Source of the DNA: Granulicella sp. 5B5
Lineage (GTDB): Bacteria > Acidobacteriota > Terriglobia > Terriglobales > Acidobacteriaceae
Assembly (NCBI RefSeq): GCF_014083945.1
Contig: NZ_CP046444.1
Coordinates: 744,001 to 808,000 of the forward strand
Reading direction: 5' to 3'
DNA: 64,000 nt
Part shown: positions 1-10,598 of the stretch, piece after piece
Numbering within the stretch: position 1 is the first letter of the stretch
How the letters are laid out: every line of letters starts with the position of its first letter
The notes under the pieces: generated by a model
What the model saw: only the letters and a program-made list of their open reading frames with translations
Told to the model about the DNA's origin: nothing
The model's database searches: none
Made by a program: the position numbers and the translations under genes

Positions 1-101
1 AACCGACGCGCCACAGCATAACCTCCCGCGCACGTTGCCGCGCACTCTCTCTTTAGTCTAACGCCGCCGGCTCTGCTAGCATCACGAGTGCCACACGAAC
101 C

Positions 102-1157
102 GTGCCCATGCCTGATAGCCCGCCAAACCGCAGCGCCAGCGTAGAACCTCTAAACCCTGCTTCTGCAGCCCTGAGCGCCGCGGAACCAGCCTTGAGCCCG
201 GCTGGGCTGGTCCGCATTGAAGCCGCTGCGCTCGAACAGCTCGCCACCCGCCTCGAAGGCGCGCAGCGCTCTCACTTTGACTCCCTCGCTGCCACAATGG
301 TTACAGCCGTCCAGGCGGGCCATCGCATCGTGCTCACCGGAGTCGGCAAAAGCGGCCTCATCGCCCGGAAGATCGCCGCCACGCTGCTCTCCACCGGCAC
401 TCCCGCGGCCTTCCTGCACCCGACAGAAGCCCTGCACGGCGACCTCGGCCTCTGCGCCGCCGGAGACATCCTCCTCGCCCTCAGCTACTCCGGCGCAAGC
501 GAAGAGCTGCTGCGCCTTCTACCCGTTCTGCCGAAGCTCGGCGTAACACTGGCCTGCTTCACCGGCTGCCTCACCTCGCAGCTCGCTGCCGCCAGCCAGC
601 ATGTACTCGATATCTCCGTCGAACGCGAAGCCTGCGCGCATCAACTCGCACCCACCGCCTCCACCACCGCCATGCTCGCACTCGGCGACGCCCTCGCCAT
701 CGACGTCAGCCTCCGTCTCGACTTCCAGCCGCAGCACTTCGCCGAGCTCCACCCCGGCGGTGCGCTCGGCCGCCGCCTCACCCCCGTCCGCGCGCTCATG
801 CACACCGGCGACGCCCTGCCCTCCGTACTCCCCACCGCCACGCTGCCCGAGATCATTCACGAGATCTCCGCGCGCCGCCTCGGCGTTACGACCGTTCAAC
901 TCAAAGGCAAGCTCGTCGGCCTGCTCTCCGATGGCGACCTCCGCCGCCTCTTCGAGCGCGAAGGCCCCGAAGCCTTCCACCGCACCGCCGCCGAGATCTG
1001 CAACCCCGAGCCGCGCACCATCGCCCCCGAACCCTTCGCATCCGAGGCCCTCGATCTGATGGAGCAGCACAAGATCACCGCGCTCATCGTCACAGCCGAC
1101 GGCACCCGCGACACCACCGTGCTCGGCATCCTCCATCTGCACGACATCCTCAGCTGA
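102..1157 (+). CDS. kdsD: KpsF/GutQ-type D-arabinose 5-phosphate isomerase
   Basis: This enzyme interconverts ribulose 5-phosphate and arabinose 5-phosphate, the first step of Kdo synthesis for lipopolysaccharide. The 351-residue product has an N-terminal SIS sugar-isomerase domain (about residues 45-185, with TGVGKSGLIARK) followed by two CBS repeats (about 225-350, with LLSDGDLRR), the classic KdsD layout. The N-terminus is about 25 residues longer than usual and Ala/Pro rich. The start is GTG at 102, or ATG two codons later at 108; no strong ribosome site separates them. It fits with lpxB further along the window, since both serve outer-membrane lipid A/LPS. The family assignment is firm. 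Substrate specificity between KdsD and GutQ cannot be told from sequence alone. Confidence 0.9.
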   Translation: MPMPDSPPNRSASVEPLNPASAALSAAEPALSPAGLVRIEAAALEQLATRLEGAQRSHFDSLAATMVTAVQAGHRIVLTGVGKSGLIARKIAATLLSTGTPAAFLHPTEALHGDLGLCAAGDILLALSYSGASEELLRLLPVLPKLGVTLACFTGCLTSQLAAASQHVLDISVEREACAHQLAPTASTTAMLALGDALAIDVSLRLDFQPQHFAELHPGGALGRRLTPVRALMHTGDALPSVLPTATLPEIIHEISARRLGVTTVQLKGKLVGLLSDGDLRRLFEREGPEAFHRTAAEICNPEPRTIAPEPFASEALDLMEQHKITALIVTADGTRDTTVLGILHLHDILS

Positions 1158-1171
1158 ATCACCCATGAAGT

Positions 1172-1230
1172 GTCATCTCGACCGGAGCATCGCAGCTTCA
1201 TCGCGATGCGTAGCGGAGAGACCTGCATTT
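1172..1230 (+). repeat. R1 covarying-hairpin repeat, copy 1
   Basis: The copy begins GTCATCTCGACCGGAG, has an internal stem CATCGC...GCGATG, and ends AGCGGAGAGACCTGCATTT. Other copies lie near 34263, 43532, 48918 and 51439. The flanks are conserved while the stem arms change together. It fills most of the gap between kdsD and proS. Confidence 0.85.
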
Positions 1231-1266
1231 ACCCCTGCCCATCTCTCCTCACCATAGCCACTCCGA

Positions 1267-1272
1267 TACAAT
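1267..1272 (+). promoter_or_regulatory. Putative -10 box (TACAAT) for proS
   Basis: TACAAT sits nine bases before the proS ATG, with GGAGGG (1274-1279) between them. The implied transcript would start only a few bases upstream of the start codon. No convincing -35 element is visible. Confidence 0.4.
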
Positions 1273-1281
1273 CGGAGGGAT

Positions 1282-3153
1282 ATGCAACGTTGGTCGAAGC
1301 TCTTCATTCCCACCCTCCGCGAAGCCCCCACAGACGCCGAGGTCGCCAGCCATAAGCTCCTTCTCCGCGCCGGATACATCCGCCAGCTCGGCGCCGGCAT
1401 CTACAGCTATCTGCCGCTCGGCCAGCGCTCCATCAACAAGATCGTCGCCATCGTGCGCGAGGAGATGGACAAGATCGGCCAGGAGTTCCTGTTGCCCACG
1501 CTGAACCCCGTCGAGCTCTGGCAGGAGTCCGGCCGTGAAGCCGTCATGGGCCAGAACCTCTTCCACCTCAAGGACCGTAAGGGCGCACAACTCGTCCTCG
1601 CCATGACCCACGAAGAGGTCATCACCTCCATTGCGCGCAACGAGCTCCGCAGCTACAAGCAGCTCCCCCAGATCTGGTACCAGATCCAGACCAAGTTCCG
1701 CGACGAGCCCCGCCCCAAGTCCGGCCTGCTCCGTGTGCGCCAGTTCATCATGAAGGACGCCTACTCCTTCGACATCGACGCCGCTGGACTCGACGAAAGC
1801 TACAACAAGCACGACGCCACCTACCGCACCATCTTCACCCGCTGCGGGCTCGACTTCGTCGCCGTCGAAGCCGACTCCGGCGCCATGGGCGGTTCCGGCT
1901 CGCAGGAGTTCATGGTCTACACCGACGCAGGCGAAGACTTCATCGCCTCCAGCGCGAGCGGCTACGCGGCCAACCTCGAGAAGGCCACCAGCCAGCTCGC
2001 GCCAGTCGAAGACCTAGCCCCCACCGGCGACGGCACGCCCGAGCTCGTCTCCACACCCGGCAAAGCCTCCATCGCCGACGTCACCGAGTTCTTCGGCATC
2101 CAGTCCTCGCAGGACATCAAGTGCGTCGCCTTCATGGGCGCACGTGCCGGCCATCCCGCAGGCGAGCCGCTGCGTCCCATCGTCGCCTTCCTGCGCGGCG
2201 ATCACCAGGTCAACGAGACCAAGCTCACCGCCCTCGCCGGCACCGCCGACCTGCGCCCCATGACACCCGAAGAGCTCGAGCTGCACATCGGCGGCCCCGC
2301 AGGCTTCCTCGGCCCCATCGGCATTCCCGAGGTTATGACACAGGGCTCACTCAACGGCCTCAAGTCCGGGAAGGCGCTCGACAAGCTTAAAGGCGTGCTG
2401 CGCGACGTACCCAGCGAGGGCCTCAAGACTATCGTCGTCCTCGACCTCGGCCTCGAAGGCCGCACGAACCTCGTCTGCGGCGCCAACAAGCTCGACTACC
2501 ACTACCGCAACGTCACCCCCGGCCGCGACTTCACGCAAACCCTCATCGCCGACATCCGCAACATCAACGAAGGTGAGCTCGACCCCATCGGCGGCCAGCC
2601 GCTGCGTCTCGGCAAAGCCGTTGAAGTCGGCCACATCTTCAAGCTCGGCTACAAGTACACCGAGTCCATGGGCGCGCGCGTCCTCGACGCCAACGGCAAA
2701 GAGGTCATGCCCATCATGGGCTGCTACGGCATCGGCATCGAGCGCATCCTCACCGCCGCCATCGAGTCCAGCGCGGCAAAGTTCAAGGGGCAGTTTCCCG
2801 ACACCGAAAAGGCCGGCGAGCAATACGCGCTCTCACCCACCATCGCACCCTATGAGGTCATCGTCACCATCACCAACATCAAGGAGAGCGATCTCCTCGC
2901 TGCCGGAGAAAAGATCGCCGCCGACCTCACCGCCGCCGGCATCGACGTCCTGCTCGACGACCGCGACGAGCGCGCTGGGGTCAAGTTCAAAGACGCGGAA
3001 CTCATCGGCGTCCCCTACCGTATCAACATCGGCAAGAAGCTCGCCGAAGGCCAGGTAGAGCTCGTCGACCGCTTGCAGCAGAGCACCACAGACGTTACGG
3101 TCGAAACCATCGTCACGCACCTCCAATCGCTGCTGAAAGCGTCCAAAGCATAG
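1282..3153 (+). CDS. proS: Prolyl-tRNA synthetase (bacterial type)
   Basis: This cytosolic class II aminoacyl-tRNA synthetase charges tRNA-Pro. The 623-residue length and order match the bacterial ProS type: an N-terminal catalytic core (start [16 protein letters not shown], motif 2 region around [22 protein letters not shown] residues 140-160), a YbaK-like editing insertion at about 225-385, the rest of the core ([11 protein letters not shown] near 480) and a C-terminal anticodon-binding domain (from about 515). ATG 1282 has a strong GGAGGG ribosome site. It stands alone between repeat-filled gaps. No anomalies were seen. Confidence 0.96.
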   Translation: MQRWSKLFIPTLREAPTDAEVASHKLLLRAGYIRQLGAGIYSYLPLGQRSINKIVAIVREEMDKIGQEFLLPTLNPVELWQESGREAVMGQNLFHLKDRKGAQLVLAMTHEEVITSIARNELRSYKQLPQIWYQIQTKFRDEPRPKSGLLRVRQFIMKDAYSFDIDAAGLDESYNKHDATYRTIFTRCGLDFVAVEADSGAMGGSGSQEFMVYTDAGEDFIASSASGYAANLEKATSQLAPVEDLAPTGDGTPELVSTPGKASIADVTEFFGIQSSQDIKCVAFMGARAGHPAGEPLRPIVAFLRGDHQVNETKLTALAGTADLRPMTPEELELHIGGPAGFLGPIGIPEVMTQGSLNGLKSGKALDKLKGVLRDVPSEGLKTIVVLDLGLEGRTNLVCGANKLDYHYRNVTPGRDFTQTLIADIRNINEGELDPIGGQPLRLGKAVEVGHIFKLGYKYTESMGARVLDANGKEVMPIMGCYGIGIERILTAAIESSAAKFKGQFPDTEKAGEQYALSPTIAPYEVIVTITNIKESDLLAAGEKIAADLTAAGIDVLLDDRDERAGVKFKDAELIGVPYRINIGKKLAEGQVELVDRLQQSTTDVTVETIVTHLQSLLKASKA

Positions 3154-3158
3154 CGCAT

Positions 3159-3197
3159 TCTCTACGCTCTACTGTCTGCGCTCTACTGTCTGTCTTT
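3159..3197 (+). repeat. Degenerate heptamer array (CTCTACTGTCTG type)
   Basis: Imperfect units of about seven bases (CTCTACTGTCTGCGCTCTACTG...) fill the 45-base gap between proS and the penicillin-binding protein gene. A sister array of the same type is at 47313-47360, and related TACTCCC arrays occur elsewhere in the window. Confidence 0.65.
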
Positions 3198-3198
3198 T

Positions 3199-5835
3199 AT
3201 GCCCGTCAAAGTTAAATTCGCCAGCACCACCAACTCCCTTCTCAGTAAGGTCGCCCGCGTCCTGCTGGCGATCGTACTTGCGTGCCTTGTGCTCGGCGGC
3301 ATGGTCTTTGGCTACTTCTACTTCAAATACCGCGGCGAGGTCGACAAGCGCCTCGCCGAAGGTCCGCTCTTCGCCTCCATAGCGCAGGTCTACGCAGCGC
3401 CACAGGAGGTCCGTCCCGGCCAGGAGCTCTCCGCCATCTCCATCGCCGCCTCGTTGCGCCACGCTGGCTACAACGGCCCACAGGGCCTCGGCAACTACCA
3501 GCTCCGTTCAGAAGGCAACCAGGACTCCATCCTCATCAAGCCCGGCCCCGAGAGCTATCTCGCCATGGACGGCGCCACCATCGTCACCACCACCGGCCCC
3601 GACGGTCATCCCGTCGTCAAATCCATCATTGCGGAGAACGGTGCCCCTCTTGCGGCCTACAAGCTTGAGCCGCAGCTCATCACCGCGATGAGCGAGGACA
3701 AGAACCGCACCAAGCGCCGCCTCGTCACCTACGACCAGATCCCTCCGCGCATGGTGCAGGCCGTGCTCGCCATTGAGGACCGTCGCTTCTTCGAGCACAG
3801 TGGACTCAACTACGGCCGCACCCTCAAGTGCGCCGTCGTCGACCTTCTCTCGCACCACATGAGTTGCGGCGGCTCCACCCTCACCCAGCAGCTCGCCCGC
3901 GGCTTCTTCCTCTCGCCCGACAAGCGTATCTCGCGCAAGATTGCCGAGATCATGATCACCTTCCAGCTCGAGCACCGCTTCAACAAGCGGCAGATCTTCG
4001 AGATGTACGCCAACGAGATCCCCCTTGGCCAGCGCGGCAGCTTCGCCGTCAACGGCTTCGGCGAGGCCGCACAAGCCTACTTCGGCAAAGACCTCCGCCA
4101 GCTCGATCTCGCCGAGTGCGCCATGCTCGCCGGCATCATCCAGCGCCCCAGCTACTTCAACCCCTACAAGCACCCCGACCGCGTGATGGAGCGCCGCAAC
4201 ATCGTCATCGACTCCATGGTCGAGACCCAGGCCATCACCACCGCCGACGCCGAGAAGGCCAAGGCCGAGCCCATCCGCCTCGCCCCGCCCAACATCGACG
4301 CCAGCGAAGCGCCCTACTTCGTCGACCTCGTCCACGACGAGATCGTCCAGCGCCTCGGCGACTCCGAAGCCGCCCACGCCGCCCTGCGCATCTACACCTC
4401 GCTCGACCCCGAGCTGCAGCGCGCCGCCGCCGACGCCGTCGCCGCCGGCATGAAGAACGTCGACGAACTCGTCCGCCGCCGCTACTTCAACCTCCACCAC
4501 AAGAAGGGCGAAAAGTTCAACAAGGACGACAGGTTCTCCGGCGAGCCCATCAACTATCCGCAGGTCGCTCTCGTCGCGCTCAATCCGCACACCGGCCAGG
4601 TGCTCGCACTCATCGGCGGCCGCAACTACGCCGTCTCGCAGCTCAACCACGCCGTCTCCGAGCGCCCCACCGGCTCCATCTTCAAGCCCTTCGTCTACGC
4701 CACCGCCTATAACACCTCACTCGAAGGCACCAACATCGACGGCAACGGTCCCTTCACCGCCCTCACCAAACTCAACGATGACCCACAGGACTTCGGCACC
4801 CCCGGCAAGCCCTACGAGCCCGGCAACTTCGAGCGCGGCGAGTACCCCGGCATGGTCACCGCCGCCACCGCCATCGAGCATTCACTCAACATCGCCACCA
4901 TCGCCCTCGCGCAGATGGTCGGCTACAACAACGTCGCCTCGCTCGCCCGCTCCGCCGGCATCGTCAACGCCAAAGGCACTCCCTCAGTTGCCATCGGCAC
5001 CTACAGCGCCACACCCATTGACATGGCCGGCGCCTACACCGTCTTCGCCAACAACGGCGTCCACCTCCGCCCCTGGATACTCGCCAGCGTCCGCAATCCC
5101 AACGGGGACATCGTCGCCGACTTCACGCCCGAAGCCAAACAGGTCCTCGACCCTCGCGTCGCCTACCTCACGCAGTCGATGCTTGAGGGCGTGATGGCTC
5201 GCGGCACGGGCTCCGCGGCCCGCGCGCACGGCTTCACCGCCCCCGCCGCCGGCAAAACCGGCACCTCGCACGACGCCTGGTTCGCCGGCTACTCCTCCAA
5301 CCTCCTCTGCATCATCTGGGTCGGCAACGACGACTACACCGACGTCAAGCTCCAGGGCGCTGACGCCGCTGCACCCATTTGGGCTGAGTTCATGAATCGC
5401 GCCATCAAGCTCCCGCAGTACTCGGACATGAAGCCCTTCACCCCGCCCGACGGCGTCGAAGTCCTCCGCGTCAACACCCCCACCGGCCTCATCGCCGACG
5501 ACTCCTGCCCCGACAACGACGTCAACACTGCCTTCCTCATCGGCACCACGCCCTCCGGCACCTGCTCGCACATGGGCGAGTCCTCACAGAGCTTTGGCCA
5601 GCGCCTCTTCAACATCTTCAAGGGCGGCTCCGACAACCCACCCAACGTCAGCCCCACCACACAACCGCAGGTCCAGCCCAAAACGCCAGGCCAACCGCAG
5701 ACTCAGCAACAAACACAGCCCACCCAGCAACAACCTGCCGAGGAGCCCACCAAGCACCGCAACCTTCTCGAAAAGATGTTCGGCGTCGGCAAACCCAAGC
5801 CTACGCCGCAGCCGCAGGATCAGCAGCCGCAGTAA
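3199..5835 (+). CDS. Class A penicillin-binding protein, PBP1B-like (transglycosylase/transpeptidase)
   Basis: This bifunctional peptidoglycan synthase polymerises glycan strands and cross-links stems in the periplasm. The 878-residue product has a short cytoplasmic end, a membrane anchor (about residues 17-38), and a UB2H-like region (about 55-150). The GT51 transglycosylase follows (EDRRFFEHSGLNYGR near 195, GGSTLTQQLARG near 228), then the transpeptidase with SIFK (TGSIFKPF near 497), SLN (HSLN near 565) and KTG (AGKTGTS near 690). The last 50 residues are Pro/Gln rich, probably a flexible tail. The UB2H-like segment suggests PBP1B rather than PBP1A. The start follows a heptamer-type repeat with no clear Shine-Dalgarno sequence. 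Confidence 0.93.
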   Translation: MPVKVKFASTTNSLLSKVARVLLAIVLACLVLGGMVFGYFYFKYRGEVDKRLAEGPLFASIAQVYAAPQEVRPGQELSAISIAASLRHAGYNGPQGLGNYQLRSEGNQDSILIKPGPESYLAMDGATIVTTTGPDGHPVVKSIIAENGAPLAAYKLEPQLITAMSEDKNRTKRRLVTYDQIPPRMVQAVLAIEDRRFFEHSGLNYGRTLKCAVVDLLSHHMSCGGSTLTQQLARGFFLSPDKRISRKIAEIMITFQLEHRFNKRQIFEMYANEIPLGQRGSFAVNGFGEAAQAYFGKDLRQLDLAECAMLAGIIQRPSYFNPYKHPDRVMERRNIVIDSMVETQAITTADAEKAKAEPIRLAPPNIDASEAPYFVDLVHDEIVQRLGDSEAAHAALRIYTSLDPELQRAAADAVAAGMKNVDELVRRRYFNLHHKKGEKFNKDDRFSGEPINYPQVALVALNPHTGQVLALIGGRNYAVSQLNHAVSERPTGSIFKPFVYATAYNTSLEGTNIDGNGPFTALTKLNDDPQDFGTPGKPYEPGNFERGEYPGMVTAATAIEHSLNIATIALAQMVGYNNVASLARSAGIVNAKGTPSVAIGTYSATPIDMAGAYTVFANNGVHLRPWILASVRNPNGDIVADFTPEAKQVLDPRVAYLTQSMLEGVMARGTGSAARAHGFTAPAAGKTGTSHDAWFAGYSSNLLCIIWVGNDDYTDVKLQGADAAAPIWAEFMNRAIKLPQYSDMKPFTPPDGVEVLRVNTPTGLIADDSCPDNDVNTAFLIGTTPSGTCSHMGESSQSFGQRLFNIFKGGSDNPPNVSPTTQPQVQPKTPGQPQTQQQTQPTQQQPAEEPTKHRNLLEKMFGVGKPKPTPQPQDQQPQ

Positions 5836-5849
5836 GCCATCGTCTTATA

Positions 5850-5907
5850 TTGCGTTTGCGTACATCGCGTTAAACTCCGCGCACTCTGCGTGAGCGTTCT
5901 TGCCGTT
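5850..5907. repeat. Possible R6 repeat (CGCG-rich 'GCGTTAAACTCCGCGCACTCTGCG' type)
   Basis: This stretch after the penicillin-binding protein gene resembles the two R6 copies that flank the dinB-like gene at 45.8 and 46.5 kb. They share alternating GCG steps and a TTGCCGTTG tail. The match is loose. Confidence 0.35.
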
Positions 5908-5912
5908 GTCTC

Positions 5913-7106
5913 TCAACACCCAACCTTCCCTCGCCGCACCACCGTCGTCCCGCCTATCGGAGCCTCCGCACTCTGCCCCTCCGCCGCCACCCACGGCTGG
6001 CACACCGGGCACCAGTACGTCGACCGCGCCTGCTCACCCTGCTTCCGCATCATCACCGCCGTCCCACACCGTCGGCACTCCTGCCCCTGCCGCCCATACA
6101 CCCACACACGGTCCCCGCGACTCATCGCCCCCGTCGTCCGCCGCGGGCCTGAGTACGTCACAACTCCTTCACCCACCTCCCCTCTCGGCCCCGCACCATC
6201 CTTCACATTCGCCCGCATGTAGCGTTCTGCAAACTTCACCATCGTCTCCATCTCGCGCGGCGTTACCGTACTCATCCGCCGAAACGGGTTCACCCCCGCC
6301 GCAAACGCCACCTCGCTCTTGTACACATTCCCCAGCCCCGCCAGCACTCGCTGGTTCTTCAGCACCACGCCCACTTCCGCCTCGGGATGCGCGACTGCAT
6401 ACGCCCGCATCGCCGCCACTCCACGCTCCACACTGAACCCGTCGCCCAGCACATCCGGCCCCAGCTTCGGGACTAATGTATCTCTGGCGAGCGACCGCGC
6501 CGTATGAAACTCCGCCACCTGCGCGTTGAACAGCACCGCCTCAAACCCACCTTCATCCCGGCACAAATCCGGGTGCCCCATGTCTCGCTTCTGAGACATG
6601 GGCTCGTAGGATGCCTGGGTGCCCCGTTCATGCGGCTTCATCGCATGAGCGGGATGCGGCTGCTCATTCCTACCACCGCCCTCGACCTTTGCCCCAACCG
6701 CCCCGGACATGGACACGCTTGCGCTTTGAAGGGGCGGGACTTCAGTCCCGCCATTAGAACCATCCAAAGAAACAAGGGACTTCAGCCCCTGAGGGTCTGC
6801 AGCCCCACCCACCCGAATCACCACCCGCATCGCCCGCCGAGGCATCTTCCACCTCTCCCCCGTGCGATAGATATGCCACGACCCCGACATCAACATATGC
6901 GACAGCAGAATCAAATCCCCGGAGAAATAAATCAGACACCACTTCCCGCGAGCCTCGACCTTCTCCACCACCCGCCCCACCAGCGGCGTGTCATCATTCA
7001 CACTCGCCAGCTTCGCAAACCCCGTCTCAAACCCCGTAACGACACGACACGCCAGCGCCTTCCCCAGCACCCGCGCCGTCCGATAGATTGTGTCTCCCTC
7101 AGGCAT
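5913..7106 (-). CDS. Fpg/Nei-family DNA glycosylase (endonuclease VIII-like) with a repeat-derived insertion
   Basis: This is a base-excision repair glycosylase/AP lyase. It starts MPEGDTIYR, giving the catalytic Pro2 and Glu3 of the Nei branch. It has the beta-loop lysine (ARGKWCL near 53), the helix-two-turns-helix region with GLGNVYKSE (near 262), and a C-terminal zinc finger CRRC...CPVC (near 343-367). At 397 residues it is about 100 longer than usual. The excess lies mainly at residues 102-188, where three repeat units (6556-6800) are translated in frame between the N-terminal beta-sandwich and the rest of that domain. The catalytic residues are all retained, so the protein may still work. 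A further C-terminal extension follows the zinc finger. Confidence 0.88.
   Translation of the reverse strand: MPEGDTIYRTARVLGKALACRVVTGFETGFAKLASVNDDTPLVGRVVEKVEARGKWCLIYFSGDLILLSHMLMSGSWHIYRTGERWKMPRRAMRVVIRVGGAADPQGLKSLVSLDGSNGGTEVPPLQSASVSMSGAVGAKVEGGGRNEQPHPAHAMKPHERGTQASYEPMSQKRDMGHPDLCRDEGGFEAVLFNAQVAEFHTARSLARDTLVPKLGPDVLGDGFSVERGVAAMRAYAVAHPEAEVGVVLKNQRVLAGLGNVYKSEVAFAAGVNPFRRMSTVTPREMETMVKFAERYMRANVKDGAGPRGEVGEGVVTYSGPRRTTGAMSRGDRVWVYGRQGQECRRCGTAVMMRKQGEQARSTYWCPVCQPWVAAEGQSAEAPIGGTTVVRRGKVGC
6556..6675 (-). repeat. R4 repeat pair inside the nei-like gene
   Basis: There are two tandem units, each starting GGGTGCCCC on the plus strand. Unit 1 (about 6571-6602) has the stem CCATGTCTC/GAGACATGG, and unit 2 (about 6618-6653) has a different stem built on TTCATGCG/CGCATGAG. 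Both loops contain GCTTC. The pair is read in frame through the glycosylase gene. Confidence 0.75.
6731..6800 (-). repeat. R3 hairpin repeats (GGGACTTCAGTCCC type) inside the nei-like gene
   Basis: Two short inverted repeats, GGCGGGACTTCAGTCCCGCC (6733-6752) and AGGGACTTCAGCCCCTG (6775-6791), share the core CTTCAG. The same core recurs at 38797-38860, inside an ABC exporter gene, and at 51306-51415. Confidence 0.75.
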
Positions 7107-7350
7107 AATCTTTCTCGATGTACTAACCTGTAGTCCCTGATCGTCACAGCCAGTTGCTGATTAGATGTCGAATCTTATTGAAAAGTCGAACGCGGTTCCC
7201 CCGCTCTCTCACACCGAAGGAGCGCGAGCTTACGCTCTGGCTTATCAAGCACCCAACAGAAAAGAACTATCATGCCTGGAATCTATTCCTGCGGAGGTTC
7301 AGACAAGCCCTTCGGTCTTCCCGATATCTCTACTATTCGGCCTCTTGATT
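7107..7350. other. Intergenic stretch, lower GC, with no convincing gene
   Basis: The base composition is clearly less GC-rich than either neighbour. Two short overlapping frames are open on the plus strand (about 7154-7348). One reads LTPKERELTLWLIKH, which looks like real helical protein, but it runs into unrelated sequence. It may be a decayed small gene. I cannot name it. Confidence 0.3.
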
Positions 7351-8356
7351 TCAAGAAGGTTTAGCACCCGCCAAGCTCGGCAAACCTTTCCTCACATTGA
7401 ACCCCATCGCCCCCGCCACAAACCCCGCCTCCAACAAATACCGCGCCAGCGGATGCTCCGCCACCGCCACCCCATTCACCGTCGCAATCAGCATCCCCGC
7501 CCGAGCATTCGCCTCATCCTTCCGCACCTGCGCCACAAAAAACTCCGCCAGCGCGCGCGACACCTGCGAGCACCCAGGCTCCTCCTCAGGAATCATCACC
7601 TGGATCGCCGCATTCCCACGCCGCAGATAGGCACTCAGCGCCCCATTCACCAGCACCACCTTCGCGCCCACACTCCGCGTCAGTGAGCTCCCCGCCTCAG
7701 GCGCCGCCGGCCAGCGCAACAGTGCCCCGTAAGGATTCGCCAGGTCCGTCGCAGCGAGCATCACCACCTCGGCCGCATCCTCGCTACCCGCCACACGCAA
7801 GCTCCGCAGCAGGTCCACCGCTGCCGGCATCGCAAACTGCGTCGCGCCGAGGTCCGCCGCGAAGTACCCACGCCGCACACGCCCACTCTCTTCCAGCGCC
7901 TTCATCACGTCATAAATCGCGGAGAACCCACCCGGCAGGTTCTCTGCATGGGCCGTCTCACGAAACACCACCCCATACCGCGTCAACAACTGCTGCGCAA
8001 TCGCCGCGCTCCACGCAGTAGCACTGCGCTCCGCATCGAACGCCACCGCATTCAAACTCCAACGTCCCTGCGCCGTCGGCGGAGTCGTCCTCCGGCTCCG
8101 AAACCCCGCCTGCTGATTGTTATGCACCCGCTTCGCAGGCTTCGCCCTTCCACCCGCAGCCCGCTCACAATACGCACGCAGCGACAGTAGCCCATCATTC
8201 ATCACCAGCCCACGCCACACCAGCCCCCACAGCGCATCCAGCGTCTCTCCCGGATACCCACCCCCAACCCCATCATGCAGATCCTGAAAGAACGAAGCCC
8301 CCCGCGCGCGCAAAAACTCCACAATCGCCAACGCCCGCTCACTCAGCGGTTCTTTG

Positions 8357-8389
8357 CTACTCCCTATTCCCTGCTCCCTACTCCCTGGG
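8357..8389 (-). repeat. Heptamer array (TACTCCC/GGGAGTA) in lhr, site 4
   Basis: Four to five imperfect seven-base units are read in the lhr frame as PGSREQGIGSS. An in-frame CAG stands where the pure unit would give TAG. Confidence 0.9.
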
Positions 8390-10566
8390 CTCCACAGGAG
8401 CCCCAGCCTCTCCGCCAGATACAACCCCACCCGCCCATCCTTCTCACCCAGCGGCTCCAGCCCAACCCATACCACCTCGCCCGCCGCAATCAACGTATCC
8501 AGATCCGAAGCCTTATACCCCGCAATCCGAGCAGGCAAAATCTCTGTCTCCAGCAGCGAAGCCGCCAGTGGAGCACCCTGCAAATTCTCAATCACATCCA
8601 GCAGCGCATCGAGCCCGCGCCTCGGCTGCACCACGCCCTGCCACCGCGTAAACAGCCGCGCCAGTGTCCTCTGCGCAACAGGCTCAACCTCTTTCCGCAG
8701 CTTCGCCAGCGACTTCCGCCGCACTGTCCTCAGCACCTCGGCATCGATCCACTCGCGGTTCAACCCACCCGGCCGAAACCCGCCTTCCACCACACGCCCC
8801 AGCCCCACCAGCCTTTGCAGCACGGCCTCCACACTCGCCTTCGCCAGCCCATATCGCGTAGCCACATCCGCCGTGACGAACGGCCCATGCGTCCGTGCAT
8901 ACCGCCGCACAATATCCAACAGAGCATCCGGCACCGCCTCAAGAAACGCCGCAGGCAGCCCCGGCGGCAGCGGCACACCCAACGCATCGCGCACACGCGC
9001 CACATCTTCCACCGCAATCACGCACTTCTCACCCGCAATCTTCACTTCCAGCGCCCGCCGCGCCTTAATCAATCGGTCGACCGTTGCCACAACACCAGCA
9101 CTTTCGCTCCGAGCCGCGATCTCCTCGCGCGTCAAATCCCCCAACCGCAGCAGCAGATCATGCACCCCATCCATCGACCTCGCCTTGTACCCTTCAGCCA
9201 CACACTGCAACTGCTCTTCCGTCTCTTCAATCGCCGCCGCATCCAGCAGCTCACGCAGGTCGGCATCCCCCAGCAACTCTCTCAATTGATCTTGATCTAT
9301 AGCGAGCGCCTGCGCCCGTCTCTCCGCCAGGGGAGCATCGCCGTCATAGATGTAGTTCGCCACATATCCAAACAGCAGCGCCCCCGCAAACGGGCTCGGT
9401 GTGCGCGAATCCACCACATGCACCCGCGTCTGCCGCGTCTCAATCCCACGCAGTGTCTCCATCAGCGCCGGCATATCGAACACATCGCGCAGACACTCGC
9501 GATACGCCTCCAGCAGCATCGGAAACTCCGCATACCGCGCCGCCACACTCAGCAGGTCATACGCACGCTTCCTCTGCTGCCACAAAGGAGTCCGCCCCTC
9601 CGCTCTCCTTCTCGGCAACAGCAACGCACGCGACGACGCCTCGCGAAACTTCGCCGCAAACAACGCCGTCGACCCTAGCTGCGCCATCACCAGCTCGTTC
9701 GCCTCCATCGGCGACATCAACAACATCTCCACATCCGGCGGCGCATCCGTCTCCGGGAAGCGCAGCACAAACCCATCCTCGCTCCACATCGACTCCACAT
9801 CCAGCCCCGCCGCCTTGATCTTCGCCACCGCCGCCATCGCCCACGGCGTATGCACCCGGCTTCCCAGCGGAGTCAGCACACACACTCGCCAGTCCCCCAG
9901 CTCATCCCGCACGCGCTCAATCACAATCGTGCGGTCATCCGGAACAGCCTCCGTCGCCAGCTCCTGGTCTACCAGATACCGCAGCACATTCTCCGCCGCC
10001 TGCGCATCCAGGTCATGGTCGCTCACCAGCTTCGCCATCGCGACGCTCCGCGGCATCGCCCGTAGCTCCCTCACCAACGCGCCGATGCGCCGTCCAAACT
10101 CAATCGGCCTTCCCGGCCTGTCCCCATGCCAGAACGGCATCTTCCCCGGCTCACCCGGAGCAGGCGACACCAGCACCCTGTCCTGCGTAATCTCCTCAAT
10201 CCGCCAAGTCGACGCGCCCAGCATAAACGTCTCACCCGTCCGCGTCTCGAACACCATCTCTTCATCCAGCTCACCCACTCGCAACGGCTTCGCCGCCCCG
10301 CCAGAAACACCCCGTACGTCCCGCGATCAGGGATCGTCCCACCATTCAGAATCGCAATCCGCTTCACACCCTCACGAGGCGTCAGCCAGTTCCGTTCGCG
10401 GTCCCACGTAATCCGCGGTCGTAAATCCGCAAACTCATCACTCGGATACCGCCCCGCCAGCATATCCAGCACGCCGTTGAACATCGTCTCACTCAGCTCC
10501 GCAAACGGCGCCGCACTCCGCACAATCCCCAGCAACGCCGCATAACTGATCCCACCGAGATCGCCC

Positions 10567-10598
10567 TCTACTCCCAGCTCCCTACTCCCTATTCCCTG
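10567..10598 (-). repeat. Heptamer array in lhr, site 3
   Basis: Imperfect seven-base units encode PQGIGSRELGVEG in the lhr frame. The potential TAG positions read CAG and CTG. Confidence 0.9.

Noticed and set aside
3508-4650. 380-codon antisense frame in the penicillin-binding protein gene
   Set aside because: Val/Gly/Glu-rich translation typical of the reverse strand of C-ending codons; no start site or motif.
8275-9678. Long open frame on the plus strand opposite lhr (467 codons)
   Set aside because: It is antisense to a well-supported helicase, very rich in Arg/Pro/His/Gln, and has no domain. It is a shadow of GC-rich coding DNA.
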